Of a stretch of DNA of 64,000 bases, positions 29,158 to 40,100 are shown one piece after another. Source of the stretch: Pseudarthrobacter sp. AL07 (lineage in GTDB: Bacteria > Actinomycetota > Actinomycetes > Actinomycetales > Micrococcaceae). Each line of letters starts with the position of its first letter. The stretch's first letter is position 1. The notes beneath the pieces are model-generated. The model was not told the origin of the DNA, searched no databases, and saw only the letters and a program-made list of their open reading frames with translations. A program made the translations under genes and the position numbers. The stretch is taken from NCBI RefSeq assembly GCF_029960665.1, contig NZ_JASBRB010000002.1, forward strand, positions 124,001 to 188,000, written 5' to 3'.

Positions 29158-31757
29158 GATTCAGTGGAGTTCTTCCTGCCAGGGTTCCGCATAACGGTGG
29201 ACTCATCAGGCTCGGAAGCCGCCGCCGTCCCGGGTCCGCTGTCCTGAACTGCCGGATTCGGGGTTCCGGCACCGTCCGGGCCGGTCCCCACCCTACCGGT
29301 GGCGGACCGCCATCCGGGGGAACCCTGGCCGGACGGACGCACCAGCGGGCCCAGCCCGAGCCTGGCGCCACGCAGCTTAAGGGCATTGCGGCCATCAGCC
29401 AGCAGTGACCGGGGCGAGAAGCGGGCCTGCTGGCGCCGCCAGAACCCTACAGTTCCGGTCATCTCCTTCAGCGAGCCGTCCACGATGGTCCAGTACTCCC
29501 GGACCTCCTCTTCGCTGGGCTGGCCGGCGCCGAAGATGGAGGCATCCGCGCGGTGCGCGAGCATGGTGGTGGTCTGACCGGTTGCGGGGAACGAGTCAGC
29601 GAGCACCACTGCGCTTTCGCGACGGGTTGCACGCGTGTCAATGCCGGCACCCATGTCCGTAGCGAGGCTCACCACTTCATTCCAGCCGCCTCCTACACGC
29701 TGTGCGGGGTGCCCCTCCGTGAGGCGGGCCTTCCGGCGTCGTGATTTCAGGAGCGCGATCAGCAGCAGCGGCAGCGCCAGGATGGACAGCGGGATCAGGG
29801 CAATGCCCAGGGCCCCCAGCAGGGCACCCCAGAAGAGCCACGGATTATTCTGCTTCTCGTCGGCGTCCAAGGCGTCCGGCGAGGAATCCGGCGGCAGATC
29901 GGCCGGTTCCTGCGGCGGCGGTGGCGGTTGCAGCACCTGCGGCTTGGGTTTGGACTTGTTCTCAGGGTCCGGCGGGATGGGGACATTGTCCTTCGGCGGC
30001 GTGGGGTCGAAGCTGACCCAGCCCACCCGGTCGAACGCCACCTCAACCCACGCGTGGACGTCCTTGCCCGTGATCTTTACCTCACCGGCTCCGTTCTCCG
30101 GGCTGGTCGGATCAGGGTAGAAGCCCATGACCACCCGTGACGGGATCCCCAGGTGGCGGAGCATCAGCGACATGGACACGGCATACTGCTCGTCATCGCC
30201 CAGCATCTGCTTGGCGGTCAGGAGGTTCCTGATCCGCGACGAGCTGTGGCCGGACACACTCGGCAACTGGCCGTCAGCGACCAGGCCGTTGCTGAAGGCA
30301 CCCGTCTTTTGGAAATGTGCCTCAATCTGGCGGACCCGGTCAATGGCGGTCGGCGCATCGGCTGAGAGATCGTTGGCCTGTGACCCCACCACCGGCGGGA
30401 CTTCGACGGCGTCCGGCAGCGTGATCTTCGCGAAGTCGTACTGGGTCAGCTGGCCGTGTTCGAGCTTCACGGGATCGGACACCTGGACGCTGTAGGAATC
30501 GCCCTTGGACAGCCCCTGTGTGGTCACGGCGGTATCGGTGCCCGCATTGAAGTACAGGCCCGACGCCGCGGCAGAGGCGCTCTGGTCAAAGCTCAGGCCG
30601 GTGGTCTTCCGGCCGCCCGGGACAAAGTAGCCCTGGTAGTCCTGGATGGTGACGTCGATGGAGTAGTCATTGGAGGGGACGATGCCCGAGGTGTCGGCCA
30701 GGGTGTTGATGGATTCGGTGTCCCCTACTTTGCTGAAGCTGCCGGAGCCGTTGGGGTCCATGTTGTAGTTGGTGCCGTTGAAGGCATCCAGGGCCCCCAG
30801 CCGGACACGGCCGTCCCGGGGCAGTCCTTTGACCACGAACAGAGTGTCGTCCTTTTTGTCCTTCACGAAGGTCCGGAAGCTTGCGAGGGGGGTGATGTAG
30901 TCCTTGGGATCGAACGGCGGGACCACCACGTTGCGCAGGACCTTGCGGTCACCGCCGGCGGTGACCAGGGGCGCCGCCACCGCCGTAATGGCGACGCTGG
31001 CGGCGATCACGGCGGCTGCGGTGCCCAGCCGGCGGAGCTTGGCCCGCTGGGCTGTGGCGGCATCGGTCTGCGGACGGTTGACTGACACTTTGCGGGTGTC
31101 GCTGCGCCGCAGTGCGTCGCGGCGGAAGGTGGCCCAGGTGATCGCTATGACGGTGAGCCCGATGCCGCGCTCCACCGTGAGGAAGGCGGCGTTGGTGCTG
31201 AAGGCGATGCCCGTGACGAACAGCACCAGCACGGGAAGCAGCGGCCAGTACGGGGTTTTCAGCCGCCAGGTGAGGATGCCGGCCACCAAGGCGGTGAGCA
31301 GCGAACTCAGGAACGGGACGATCAGGACGCCGCCGGCAGATCCCACCGGAACGCCCACCGTGAGCATGTCTTTCCAGGCGAACACCACGCCCAGGAGCAG
31401 GGTCCGCAAGGAGTCGAGGCTGGGAACGAAACCGGCAATCGCCGCGTCCGGGACTGCGAGGAGCGTGCCGAGCACGAGGTAGGCCCCCAGTGCGAGGGCC
31501 GTGGTAATCAGTAACCCCAGGCGCAGGTGCGCGTTGACGGCGGCGATGCCGAGGCCCAGGAGGATGCCGCCGAAGCCCGAGACCAGGTAGAAGGGGTCAC
31601 CGCCGAAGCTGAGGCTGAAGCCCAACAGGCCCAACCCCAGCAGGACGGTGAGGACGCCGGCGTCGAGCACAAAATGCCACACCGGCTGGCCGTCGGCGAA
31701 CGATGATTCGTACTGCCGCTGCTGCGGGCGCGGCCGGAAATCCGGTGCGGAGCTCAT
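29154..31757 (-). CDS. TgpA-like transglutaminase-fold membrane protein, catalytic Cys replaced by Asp
   Basis: Protein of 867 residues. The first ~265 residues hold about seven membrane helices, then a large extracellular part with a transglutaminase-core fold, another helix near 640-670, and a C-terminal cytoplasmic domain of about 190 residues. In the core, the usual G-x-C-E-Q-(F/Y)-A active-site sequence reads GDDEQYAVSMSLMLRHLGIP, so the nucleophile Cys is Asp522 (codon 30192-30194). The His (DVHAWVEV, His568) and Asp (FDPTPP, Asp584) of the triad are kept. It is therefore probably not a cross-linking enzyme but a binding protein. Related proteins in MoxR-DUF58 loci are usual partners of those genes. 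Overlaps both neighbours by 4 bases. Confidence 0.88.
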   Translation of the reverse strand: MSSAPDFRPRPQQRQYESSFADGQPVWHFVLDAGVLTVLLGLGLLGFSLSFGGDPFYLVSGFGGILLGLGIAAVNAHLRLGLLITTALALGAYLVLGTLLAVPDAAIAGFVPSLDSLRTLLLGVVFAWKDMLTVGVPVGSAGGVLIVPFLSSLLTALVAGILTWRLKTPYWPLLPVLVLFVTGIAFSTNAAFLTVERGIGLTVIAITWATFRRDALRRSDTRKVSVNRPQTDAATAQRAKLRRLGTAAAVIAASVAITAVAAPLVTAGGDRKVLRNVVVPPFDPKDYITPLASFRTFVKDKKDDTLFVVKGLPRDGRVRLGALDAFNGTNYNMDPNGSGSFSKVGDTESINTLADTSGIVPSNDYSIDVTIQDYQGYFVPGGRKTTGLSFDQSASAAASGLYFNAGTDTAVTTQGLSKGDSYSVQVSDPVKLEHGQLTQYDFAKITLPDAVEVPPVVGSQANDLSADAPTAIDRVRQIEAHFQKTGAFSNGLVADGQLPSVSGHSSSRIRNLLTAKQMLGDDEQYAVSMSLMLRHLGIPSRVVMGFYPDPTSPENGAGEVKITGKDVHAWVEVAFDRVGWVSFDPTPPKDNVPIPPDPENKSKPKPQVLQPPPPPQEPADLPPDSSPDALDADEKQNNPWLFWGALLGALGIALIPLSILALPLLLIALLKSRRRKARLTEGHPAQRVGGGWNEVVSLATDMGAGIDTRATRRESAVVLADSFPATGQTTTMLAHRADASIFGAGQPSEEEVREYWTIVDGSLKEMTGTVGFWRRQQARFSPRSLLADGRNALKLRGARLGLGPLVRPSGQGSPGWRSATGRVGTGPDGAGTPNPAVQDSGPGTAAASEPDESTVMRNPGRKNSTES

Positions 31758-33085
31758 GCGGCCGCCTTCCTGAGGACGATGGCGAGGTCAGCGAGGTCGC
31801 CGAGCGTCAGCACTGTCAGGTCCGCGATGTTCGCGCGGCCCGGAGCGGCACCGACGTGGAGGCGCACAGCCAGACTCCTGACGCCGAGCGGCACGGAGGC
31901 CGCGGCCGAACGGAGCTGGGCGGGTGTCACATTGCTGCCGACCACAAAAAAGACCAGGGACGCGTTGGGGACCGTGTCGGCCAGGCTCCGGGCGAGGTCG
32001 ACGGCGGTCCGGCGCATGGGTGCCCCGGCGATCCGCGTCATGTCGTCCAGCATGTTCCGCCCGGTTTCGCAGCGCAGCGGCCCCTTTTGGGTCAGGACGT
32101 CCAGTTCGCGCTGTTCCCGGATGGCCTGCCTGCCGATCGAGGCAGCCGCGGAGATGGCCATTTCGAATTCCTGCTCTGACGCGTACTCGTCCGTGTTGAT
32201 GGACAGTGAGATGGCCAGGTGGGCGCGCCGGGTCTCCTCGAACTGGCGCACCATCAGCTTGTTGGTCCGGGCGGTGGTCTTCCAGTGGATGTGCCGCCGG
32301 TCATCGCCCGGTACGTAGTCACGCAGGGCATGGAAGGACACGTCCGCGCTGGACAGGTCAGTGGTGGGCATGCCCTCTAGGTCGCGGATGAATCCGGCGG
32401 CCGAACCGGCCAGGGCCACCGTCTTCGGGTGTACAAACAGGTCCTCCGGTTCCGTCCACAGCACCTGGCGGCGGAGGAGGTGCAGGGGGTCGGCCCGGAC
32501 GGAGCGAACAGGGCCCACCACGATGACGGCGCGGCGGGCGGTTGGAATGGTAAAGAGGTCCTCGTGCACCTGCGCGGGCTTCATCCTGGGCAGGTGGAAG
32601 ACCGCGGTGGCGTTGCCCACCGGCAGTTCCAGGGCGGCCGGCAGCAGAGGCCTGGCCGAGGTGTTGGAGACGGCGATGCTTCCTACCGCACTGTCCCCGA
32701 CGGCCACACGGGTCCGGGCAAGGTCCAGGATCACGCTGTAAGAGGACCGGCCAAGGATGAACCCGATGGCAATCAGGAAAAGGACACACGCCGCGATGGC
32801 CGCAGCTTTGGCCTCTTGCCAACCGAAAGCCTGGCCGGCGGTCCACAGCAGGATGGAGGCAGCCAGAACCGACCAGCCCAGGACACTGACCACCGACAGG
32901 ACCGGCCACACGTAGCGCAGCCACAGGCCACGGACCTTCTCCCACACCGGGGTGAGGGCAAGGGCGGCGGTGCCGGTGGCTTCGGCCCAAACGGATGAGG
33001 GATGCAATCTGGTGGATCTGCCGTTCCGCTGGAAAGATTGACGGAGACGTTCAGCAAGCCGGGTCAACGGAGTGCTGCTGGACAT
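31754..33085 (-). CDS. DUF58 domain-containing membrane protein
   Basis: Protein of 443 residues with two membrane helices near residues 58-105 and a DUF58 domain whose signature is clear (FHALRDYVPGDDRRHIHWKTTAR). The region after it is von-Willebrand-A-like in this family. DUF58 proteins nearly always stand next to a MoxR ATPase and a transglutaminase-like membrane protein, as here, and are thought to be part of an assembly or maturation complex. The stop overlaps the start of the transglutaminase-like gene by 4 bases. Its start is 53 bases after the MoxR gene. Confidence 0.92.
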   Translation of the reverse strand: MSSSTPLTRLAERLRQSFQRNGRSTRLHPSSVWAEATGTAALALTPVWEKVRGLWLRYVWPVLSVVSVLGWSVLAASILLWTAGQAFGWQEAKAAAIAACVLFLIAIGFILGRSSYSVILDLARTRVAVGDSAVGSIAVSNTSARPLLPAALELPVGNATAVFHLPRMKPAQVHEDLFTIPTARRAVIVVGPVRSVRADPLHLLRRQVLWTEPEDLFVHPKTVALAGSAAGFIRDLEGMPTTDLSSADVSFHALRDYVPGDDRRHIHWKTTARTNKLMVRQFEETRRAHLAISLSINTDEYASEQEFEMAISAAASIGRQAIREQRELDVLTQKGPLRCETGRNMLDDMTRIAGAPMRRTAVDLARSLADTVPNASLVFFVVGSNVTPAQLRSAAASVPLGVRSLAVRLHVGAAPGRANIADLTVLTLGDLADLAIVLRKAAA

Positions 33086-33138
33086 AAATGTGCCTTTGTT
33101 CGCGCTGGTCAGTGGTGGTCTGGAACTCCGTCGGAGCG

Positions 33139-34110
33139 TCAGACGGCGGCGCGCTGCTGCGGTGCCGCGATGTCGGACAGGACCCGGGCCAATACAGCCT
33201 CGGGGGTGGCGCCGGAGAACTCAGCCTCCGGATCCATCACAAACCGGTGCGTCCATACAACGGCTGCCAGTTCCTTGATGTCGTCCGGCAGGACGAAGTT
33301 CCGTCCCTGCCCCGCGGCCCAGACCTTGGCGGCGCGGACCATGGCGATGGCGCCACGCACGGAAACGCCCAGCCTGGTTTCAGGCGCGCTGCGGGTCTCT
33401 TCGCAGAGCCGGGAAATGTATTCGAGGACCGCCGTGTCCACGTGCACGGTGGCAGCGAGGTCGGCCATGTCCGCCACGGCCTGGGTGGTGATCACCGCGG
33501 AGATCTCTTTCGAGCGGTCCTTCAGGTTCGAGCCGCCGAGCAGCTGGACCGTGGACGCGTGATCCGGATAGCCGATTGAGGTCTTGATCAGGAAGCGGTC
33601 CAGCTGCGCCTCCGGCAGACGGTACGTACCGGCCTGCTCGATCGGGTTCTGGGTGGCCATCACCATAAACGGCCGGCCCGCCTCGTAAGTGACGCCATCC
33701 ACGGTGACCCGGGATTCCTCCATGACCTCCAGCAGCGCCGACTGGGTCTTCGGCGACGCACGGTTGATCTCATCGGCCAGGACGATGTTGTTGAAGATGG
33801 GTCCCTTGTGGAACTCAAACTTCTGCGTTTTCTGGTCGTAGATGGTCACGCCCGTGACGTCCGAGGGCAGGAGGTCGGGGGTGAACTGGATGCGGTTATT
33901 GGACCCCTGGACAGTGGCGGCCATGGCCCTGGCCAGCATGGTCTTGCCGGTGCCGGGAGCGTCCTCGAACAGCACGTGCCCCTCCGCCAGCATCGCGGTG
34001 AAGGTCAGCCGGATGACATGGTCCTTGCCGAGGACCGCCTGTCCCACGTTGGCGACGAGCTTGTCGAAAGTGCCTGCAAACCATTCGGCCTGCTCGGTGG
34101 TCATGGTCAT
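33139..34110 (-). CDS. MoxR-family AAA ATPase
   Basis: Protein of 323 residues. Walker A FEDAPGTGKTMLARA, Walker B IVLADEINRASPKTQSALLEVMEE, and sensor MVMATQNPIEQAGTYRLPEAQLDRF are all intact and match the MoxR subfamily, ring-forming chaperone-like ATPases that act with VWA or DUF58 proteins. I chose the ATG at 34110 (MTMTTEQ), with AAAGGA eight bases before it; the longer open frame to 34224 overlaps the preceding gene and lacks a ribosome site. It is the second gene of the operon, 80 bases after the large surface-protein gene. Confidence 0.94.
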   Translation of the reverse strand: MTMTTEQAEWFAGTFDKLVANVGQAVLGKDHVIRLTFTAMLAEGHVLFEDAPGTGKTMLARAMAATVQGSNNRIQFTPDLLPSDVTGVTIYDQKTQKFEFHKGPIFNNIVLADEINRASPKTQSALLEVMEESRVTVDGVTYEAGRPFMVMATQNPIEQAGTYRLPEAQLDRFLIKTSIGYPDHASTVQLLGGSNLKDRSKEISAVITTQAVADMADLAATVHVDTAVLEYISRLCEETRSAPETRLGVSVRGAIAMVRAAKVWAAGQGRNFVLPDDIKELAAVVWTHRFVMDPEAEFSGATPEAVLARVLSDIAAPQQRAAV

Positions 34111-34190
34111 GAAGGAAGTCCTTTTCAATATTTGGTGCTGGTTGGTAGGGCCGGGAGCCCCTGCGCTGTGTTGGTGCGGGCGGTATTGCG

Positions 34191-37100
34191 CTAACGGTTG
34201 GGCATTCCGTTCGGCGGGTTGCAACCCAGGTTGGACGTGTCGCAGCGGAGCCAGTTGCCAGCGGCCATGCCGCTGGTCAGGTGGTACCAGATGCCCGTCG
34301 GGTTGTTCGACGTCTTGTACCAGACCTGGTAGCGGTCCGATTGTGAGGCGGCGCCGGCGTCAAGCCACTTGCCTTCACCGTTGCACTGTGACGGGTTACC
34401 GGCGACGAAGCTGTCGGTACCCTTGCGCGGTTCGGTGCAACTTCGTACGGGTGACGCCGTGATGGACCACGACGTGGGCGGCGGTGGTGTGGGGTCCGCT
34501 CCGGAACGCGAGTTCGCCTGGCCGGCAGGACCCACTGCAGCAGTGACGGCACGGACTTTGAGGGTTCGGACCTGGTCCCAGCCACCGGCCGGACGGTCGT
34601 AGCGGTTTGCCAGGCCAACACTGGTCCAGGCGCCGCCTTCGTAGCTGATCTCGAAGTGATCCAAAGGGCGCCCATTGACGGCCGGGTTGTTCCAGGTCCA
34701 GTGAACGTCACCGTCACCCTTAGCCGAGGTCTTTCCGTCAACGTTGGGTGCGTTCGGCGGTCCGTATGGATTGCCCGTCCCGATGGACTTGGCGTCGCCG
34801 GCGACGTTGTTCTTGGTGGACGTGGCGATAATCGTGACCGTAATGTCCCGGCCATTGGTAAGTCCTCCGATGGTCCCACCGCCGGCGGCGATACTTCCCG
34901 ACTTGCCGTCCGCGTTGTAACTGTACTGGATCTCCGTCTCCGTTGATCCGTTCCGCTGAGCCTGCGTCAGCGACGTAAACGTCACCCGGAGCTGGCCGCT
35001 GGTACCGGTGTCAGCCACTGTCCCGCTGCTCACCTGGCCGGGTTTTCCCGCGGCCCGGATGGCTGCGGATGGGGCACTGGTCCCGCTGGTTCCGGCCTTG
35101 TTGGTGGCGGAGACGGTGAAGGTGTAGTTGGTCTCGGAGTTGTCCACGGTGACGTTCTGCGTGGTGCCTGAAGGTACCGGTTGGGTGGCAACCACTGCGC
35201 CGCCCTGCAGGGTGGTGAGGGTGTACGAGGAGATCGCGTCGCCGTTGTTGTTCGGCGCGGTCCAGCTGACCTTGAGCTGGCTTTGCGCGCCCACAGCCCC
35301 AGCCTGCGACGCAGTTGGCGCGGACGGGGTGGCCGGAACACCAGCAGGAACTTCCGCTGCCGAGTACGCGCTCCATTCGGACGGTTCCTCGGCATCATTC
35401 CTGGCCTGGACGCGTACTTTATAGGACACGCCGTTTTGCAGTCCCTTCCAGACGTAGCTGACAGCGGTCAGGTTCTGGATCTGGGCGTTTTGTCCCGCGG
35501 GCGGTGGCGAAATCTCCAGGTCGTAGGACTTGACCGGCGATCCCTTGCTCGCCGGAGCCGCCCAGTTCACCGCAAGCTGCTTGTCGCCAAACTTAAGGGT
35601 CGGCGCCAGGGGTGTATCCGGTTTGACGTCGGGCCTGACCTCCGCCGAGGCAGGCGAACGGTCAGACTCGCCGAACTCGTTGGTGGCCGTCACCTCGAAG
35701 GCGTACTTGGTGTTATTGACCAGCCCGGTGAGGGTGCAGGTATTGGCGGGGCAGTCCTGCCGGAAACCCGCGCCGTATACCGTGTATTTGGTGATGGGTG
35801 AGCCTCGGTCCGCAGGCGCGGTCCAGTTCAAAAGTGCTGTCCGGTCTCCAACGCTCTGGGCCTGCGGGGTGGCCGGTGCCAGCGGCTTGTCCTTGACGGT
35901 GAGCCGGATGCGGGCTGTCGCCTGCCGCGAAGATTCCTCCGTCTTGTCAGCCACTGTGTAGGACACCACCATCGTCCCGGTGAAACCGGGCGCGGGCGTC
36001 ACTACAACTGAATCGCCGGAAACATCCACGTTGCCGCTTCCGGTTTCGGTGCCTGCAGCTATGATCTTCAAGGCAGTTTCGGGGAACGGATTCGAATCGT
36101 TGGCCAGGACCTTTACAGTGACGGGCTTCCCGGCGGCCGCACTGGGTTCAATGTCGTCGTTGGCAATGGGCTTGGGCCGGTTGGAGGCCGTGACGGCCAG
36201 CTGGAAGGTTGCCGTTGCCTCCAGCCCGCGGGAGTCCTTGGCCTTCACCTGGACCGCACCGGTAGTGCCGGTAGCAGTGGCGCCGTCCACGGACGTCTTG
36301 AGCACCTTGCCATCGATCCTGGCGTTGAAGCTGGCCGGGCTGCCGCCGACCAGCTCATACTTCATGTTCTCCAGATCGTCCCTGTCCGGGTCAGAGGTCA
36401 GTTTGCCCAGGTCCAGGTCCGCAGACTCGCCCTTCGGCACGTCAACGTTCGCGCCCAGGAGTTCCGGCGGGTTGTTCCGGTTGGGGTCAGGCAGCACCTT
36501 CGTGCGGATGCTCAGAGTAGATTTCAGCCCGGCAGGATCGTCAACGGCGGTGCCGTCGGTAACCTCAAAGCTCAGCGAGCCCGGGCCCACGTAGTCAACG
36601 CCGGCCGTGTACTTCAGTGCCGTTCCGTCACCGGAAACCGGGTTGCTGCCATTCGAACCGATGAGTTTGATCCGGTCCGTCTGGGTCAACCGCGGCGTGC
36701 GGCCTTCCCGGACCTTAACCCATTCCTTGAGATCAACATTCACGGATTGGCCGGCAATGACCTCAATAACCTCGTCCTTGGCAAGGGTGGGAACCTGCTG
36801 CCCCAGCCCCGGCGCCCAGATGATGGCGGTGGACTTCTGGCCGTCCACGTCCTCGACGGTGTACGGGATCAGCTGCGGCTGTTCGGTCAGGTCCACGAGC
36901 ATGGTCCCGTCGGGTCCCGGGCGTGCGGTGAGTGACTCGGTACTGAGTTTGAGGTTCTCGCCGACACCGTCGGGGTCTTCATCGTTCTTGAGGACCGGCA
37001 CGTCCACGGCAGTTTTTCCCATCGCCTGGGCCGAGGTCACGCGGTCGTCGCGGGCAATGGGTGCCTTGAGCGGAATCTCATTGTCCACCACCACGCGGAT

Positions 37101-40100
37101 GGTTGCTTGGGCGGTGGCATCGCGGTCGTCGGCGATGGTGTAGCGGATGTTGACCGTCCCGGCAGCGCCGGGGGCGGTCAGGATGACGCGGCCGCTGGTC
37201 TTGCTGACGGTGGCCTGGAGGGCGTCATCAGCCTCGATACCGTCTGTGAAGATGCGGATGATGTCGCCGTCAGGATCGGTGTCGTTGCCGGTGGCGTCGA
37301 CGGCAATCTGCCGTCCCGGCCGGACCTTGACCTCGTCATCAACCGGAGTGGGCTTTTGGTTCGTTTCGCCACGCGGGGCGATGCCGACGGTCACGGTTCC
37401 GGTGTTGACGGCACCTTGGCGGTCCACCACCTTGTAGCGGAAGGTGTCGGTTCCGGCGCCGTCGCCGGCTGCGGTGAAGTCGATGAAGTTGCTGCCCACG
37501 GTAGCGGTTCCCATGGCAGGAGTGCTGTCGATCCCGGTCAGCTGCACGGAGTCACCGTCGGGATCGATGCCGTCCAGCGGGACGGGAATGCGCACCGTTC
37601 CCGCGGCAACCACACGGGTGGTCAGATTCTGTGGCTGGGACCGCGAGTTCTCCGCGCCTTCCAAGGGAAGGATGTGGATGGTGACGGCGGCGGCGCTCTT
37701 CTGGCCCTGCGGGTCCACGGCGTTGTAGATGGCGCGCACTGTCTTGGGCTGCGGGCCGGCGATAAAGCGCAGGGTGTTTTCCGAGACGAAGCTCTTGCCG
37801 TCCAGTTCATCCACTGCCTGCGGCAGCACGGGGTCCACACTCAGCTCCAGGCCCTGCGGGTGCGTGTCGTTGTTTAGCACCGGGATGGTGACGACGTCGT
37901 TGACCCGGACGTTCACTTCGTCGGGTTTGGGCTGGGGCGCCTCGACGACGGCGGGAGCCGGGACCGGGACCACTGAGACACTGCCGGTGGCTGACTTCTT
38001 GCCGTTGGACATGGTGTATTCAAAAAGGAACGGATCCTTGGTGCCCAGCACATCGGTGATGCGCAGGACGCTGTGGTCTATCACGCTCACCGAAGCCGTG
38101 GTGTTGTCCGGGAGATTTACGGACTGCAGCACCAGCACGCCGCCGGAAGGATCCGAGTCGTTGGCCAGCGGATCCAGCAGCACGCTGCCTCCGGTGGGCA
38201 TAAGCGCAACGTCATGGACGGCCACGGGGTCACCGGCGTCCTTGCCGGACTCCACGTCAACGCGGATAAGGCCCTGGCTGCTTTGCGGGCCGTTGCTGGC
38301 GATGTAGGTCAGATAGACGGGACCGGGAGTGGTGCTGCGGAACGTGAACGTACCGCCGTCGGTGACTGGGCCCAGTTCGGCGGGACCGTTGGCCTCCACC
38401 TGTGCCAGGCGGAGGGCTCCGCCGTTGGGATCGACGTCGTTTTTCAGGGGCGCGATCACCAGGTCCTGGCCCACTACGGCAGTGACGTGATCGGCGTTGA
38501 CCACCGGTGCCAGGGCACCCGGCGGCTGGACGTTCACCACAACTTTGCCGGTGACCGTTGCCCGGCCGTCCCAGATGGTGACTTCTACGTTTTTCTTGCC
38601 GGCGGTGGCCCCGGAGTCCTGGAACGTGAGCAACCCGTCCCGTCGGACTTTGACCTGGTCCTGGTCGTTGTCTGCCTTGGCGTCCAGCAGGACGAGGTCG
38701 TCGCCGTCGGGATCCACCCAGTCGGTGAGGATGTTCTGGCTGACGGTTTTTCCCTGTTCCACCAGCATGGTGGTGGAGTCTCCCCCGCGTTTGAAGACAG
38801 GCGCCTTATTTTCATCCGGTCCCACCACGTTGAGCGTGACCTGTCCGCCTGCTGAAAGTCCCCGGCCGTCCGCGGCGTTGTAGCTGAACGTCTCGGCGCC
38901 GGGCCGAGCGTCCGCGGGAACGGAGATCTGGAACGCGGTGCCGCCGTAGATGCTCTCCAGCGTTCCGGCTTTGGGCCCTGAATCGCCGACAGCGGCGGTC
39001 AGGACGTCGCCGTCAGGATCCGAATCGTTGTCCAGGACGCTGAGGATGGTGGTCCGCCCCGGACGAACGCCCAGGGTGTCCGGTTTGGTTTCCGGCGGCC
39101 GGTTCGGTTTGGTGCGGTCCGGCAGGACGTTGACGGTGTTGTTGTCCGCCGATTCCTGGTCCTGCTCATCGGATTCGTTCTTCGGGGGAACAACGTCGTC
39201 CCAGTTGTTCACGAGCTGCATGTTCTGGTTCACCAGCCACACATTCCCGGAATTCACATCGTTCAGGACCACCAGATCCCGATTCACCCGGAAAACATAC
39301 GACGGCGACGCACTCGCCTTAGGCACATCAACGTTCTTATCATCAGCATCATTAACACAGTCCCGGACATACCTATTCGCCCCGGACCACGCCGCATGCA
39401 CACACCCGGCCAACTGCACCGGAGCCGCCGGCACACCCTCGCCATCAAAGGCCACCGTCTTCGCCGTCGAACCATCCAACGGCTGCTTCAACAACGCCTT
39501 CTGCGTCGAAACCGCCACAAAATCACTCGCCGGACCACCCTGCTGCAGCTTCGCATCCCGTGCATTATCCAACTGCAACCGCTTACCGCCCGGCAGGAAC
39601 AACTTCCCCGCAGCAGCATCCAACACCACCGGCTTATCCCCCACCACCGTGATCTGCAGGTCCCCTGCACCCTTCAACTCACCCCACGTACTCGAATCAG
39701 CGGACACCACTTCACCATTCACGTCCACCACCGTGACAGTCACCGCACCAGATTTGGGATCGGCACTATAGATCCGGTCATCAGCCCCAACCGCAGAAAC
39801 CAAACCCTCCGAACCCACCATCACAGGCTCAGATGCTTCCTGGTCAAAACCATTAACGGTGGACGGCGACACGGCCCAAACCTTGCCTGATGCCGGGTCC
39901 GTCACGGAGATCACGCTCGCACCGAAGCTCACCTCCGCCGAACCCGGCAGCTGCTTGTCCCCGCCCAGACGCATGTTCGCAGGAGAAACCTGGTTCAACG
40001 TCGAACCCGTCTCATCATCCACAAACACATCCCCGGCATTCTGGAGAATATCGAAAGTGGTACTCGCCGGCGTCACCGCACCATCCAACACACGCGAGGG

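Noticed and set aside
33139-34224. A longer MoxR protein starting at 34224
   Set aside because: The extra 38 residues overlap the end of the giant gene, have no ribosome site and do not resemble MoxR N-termini.
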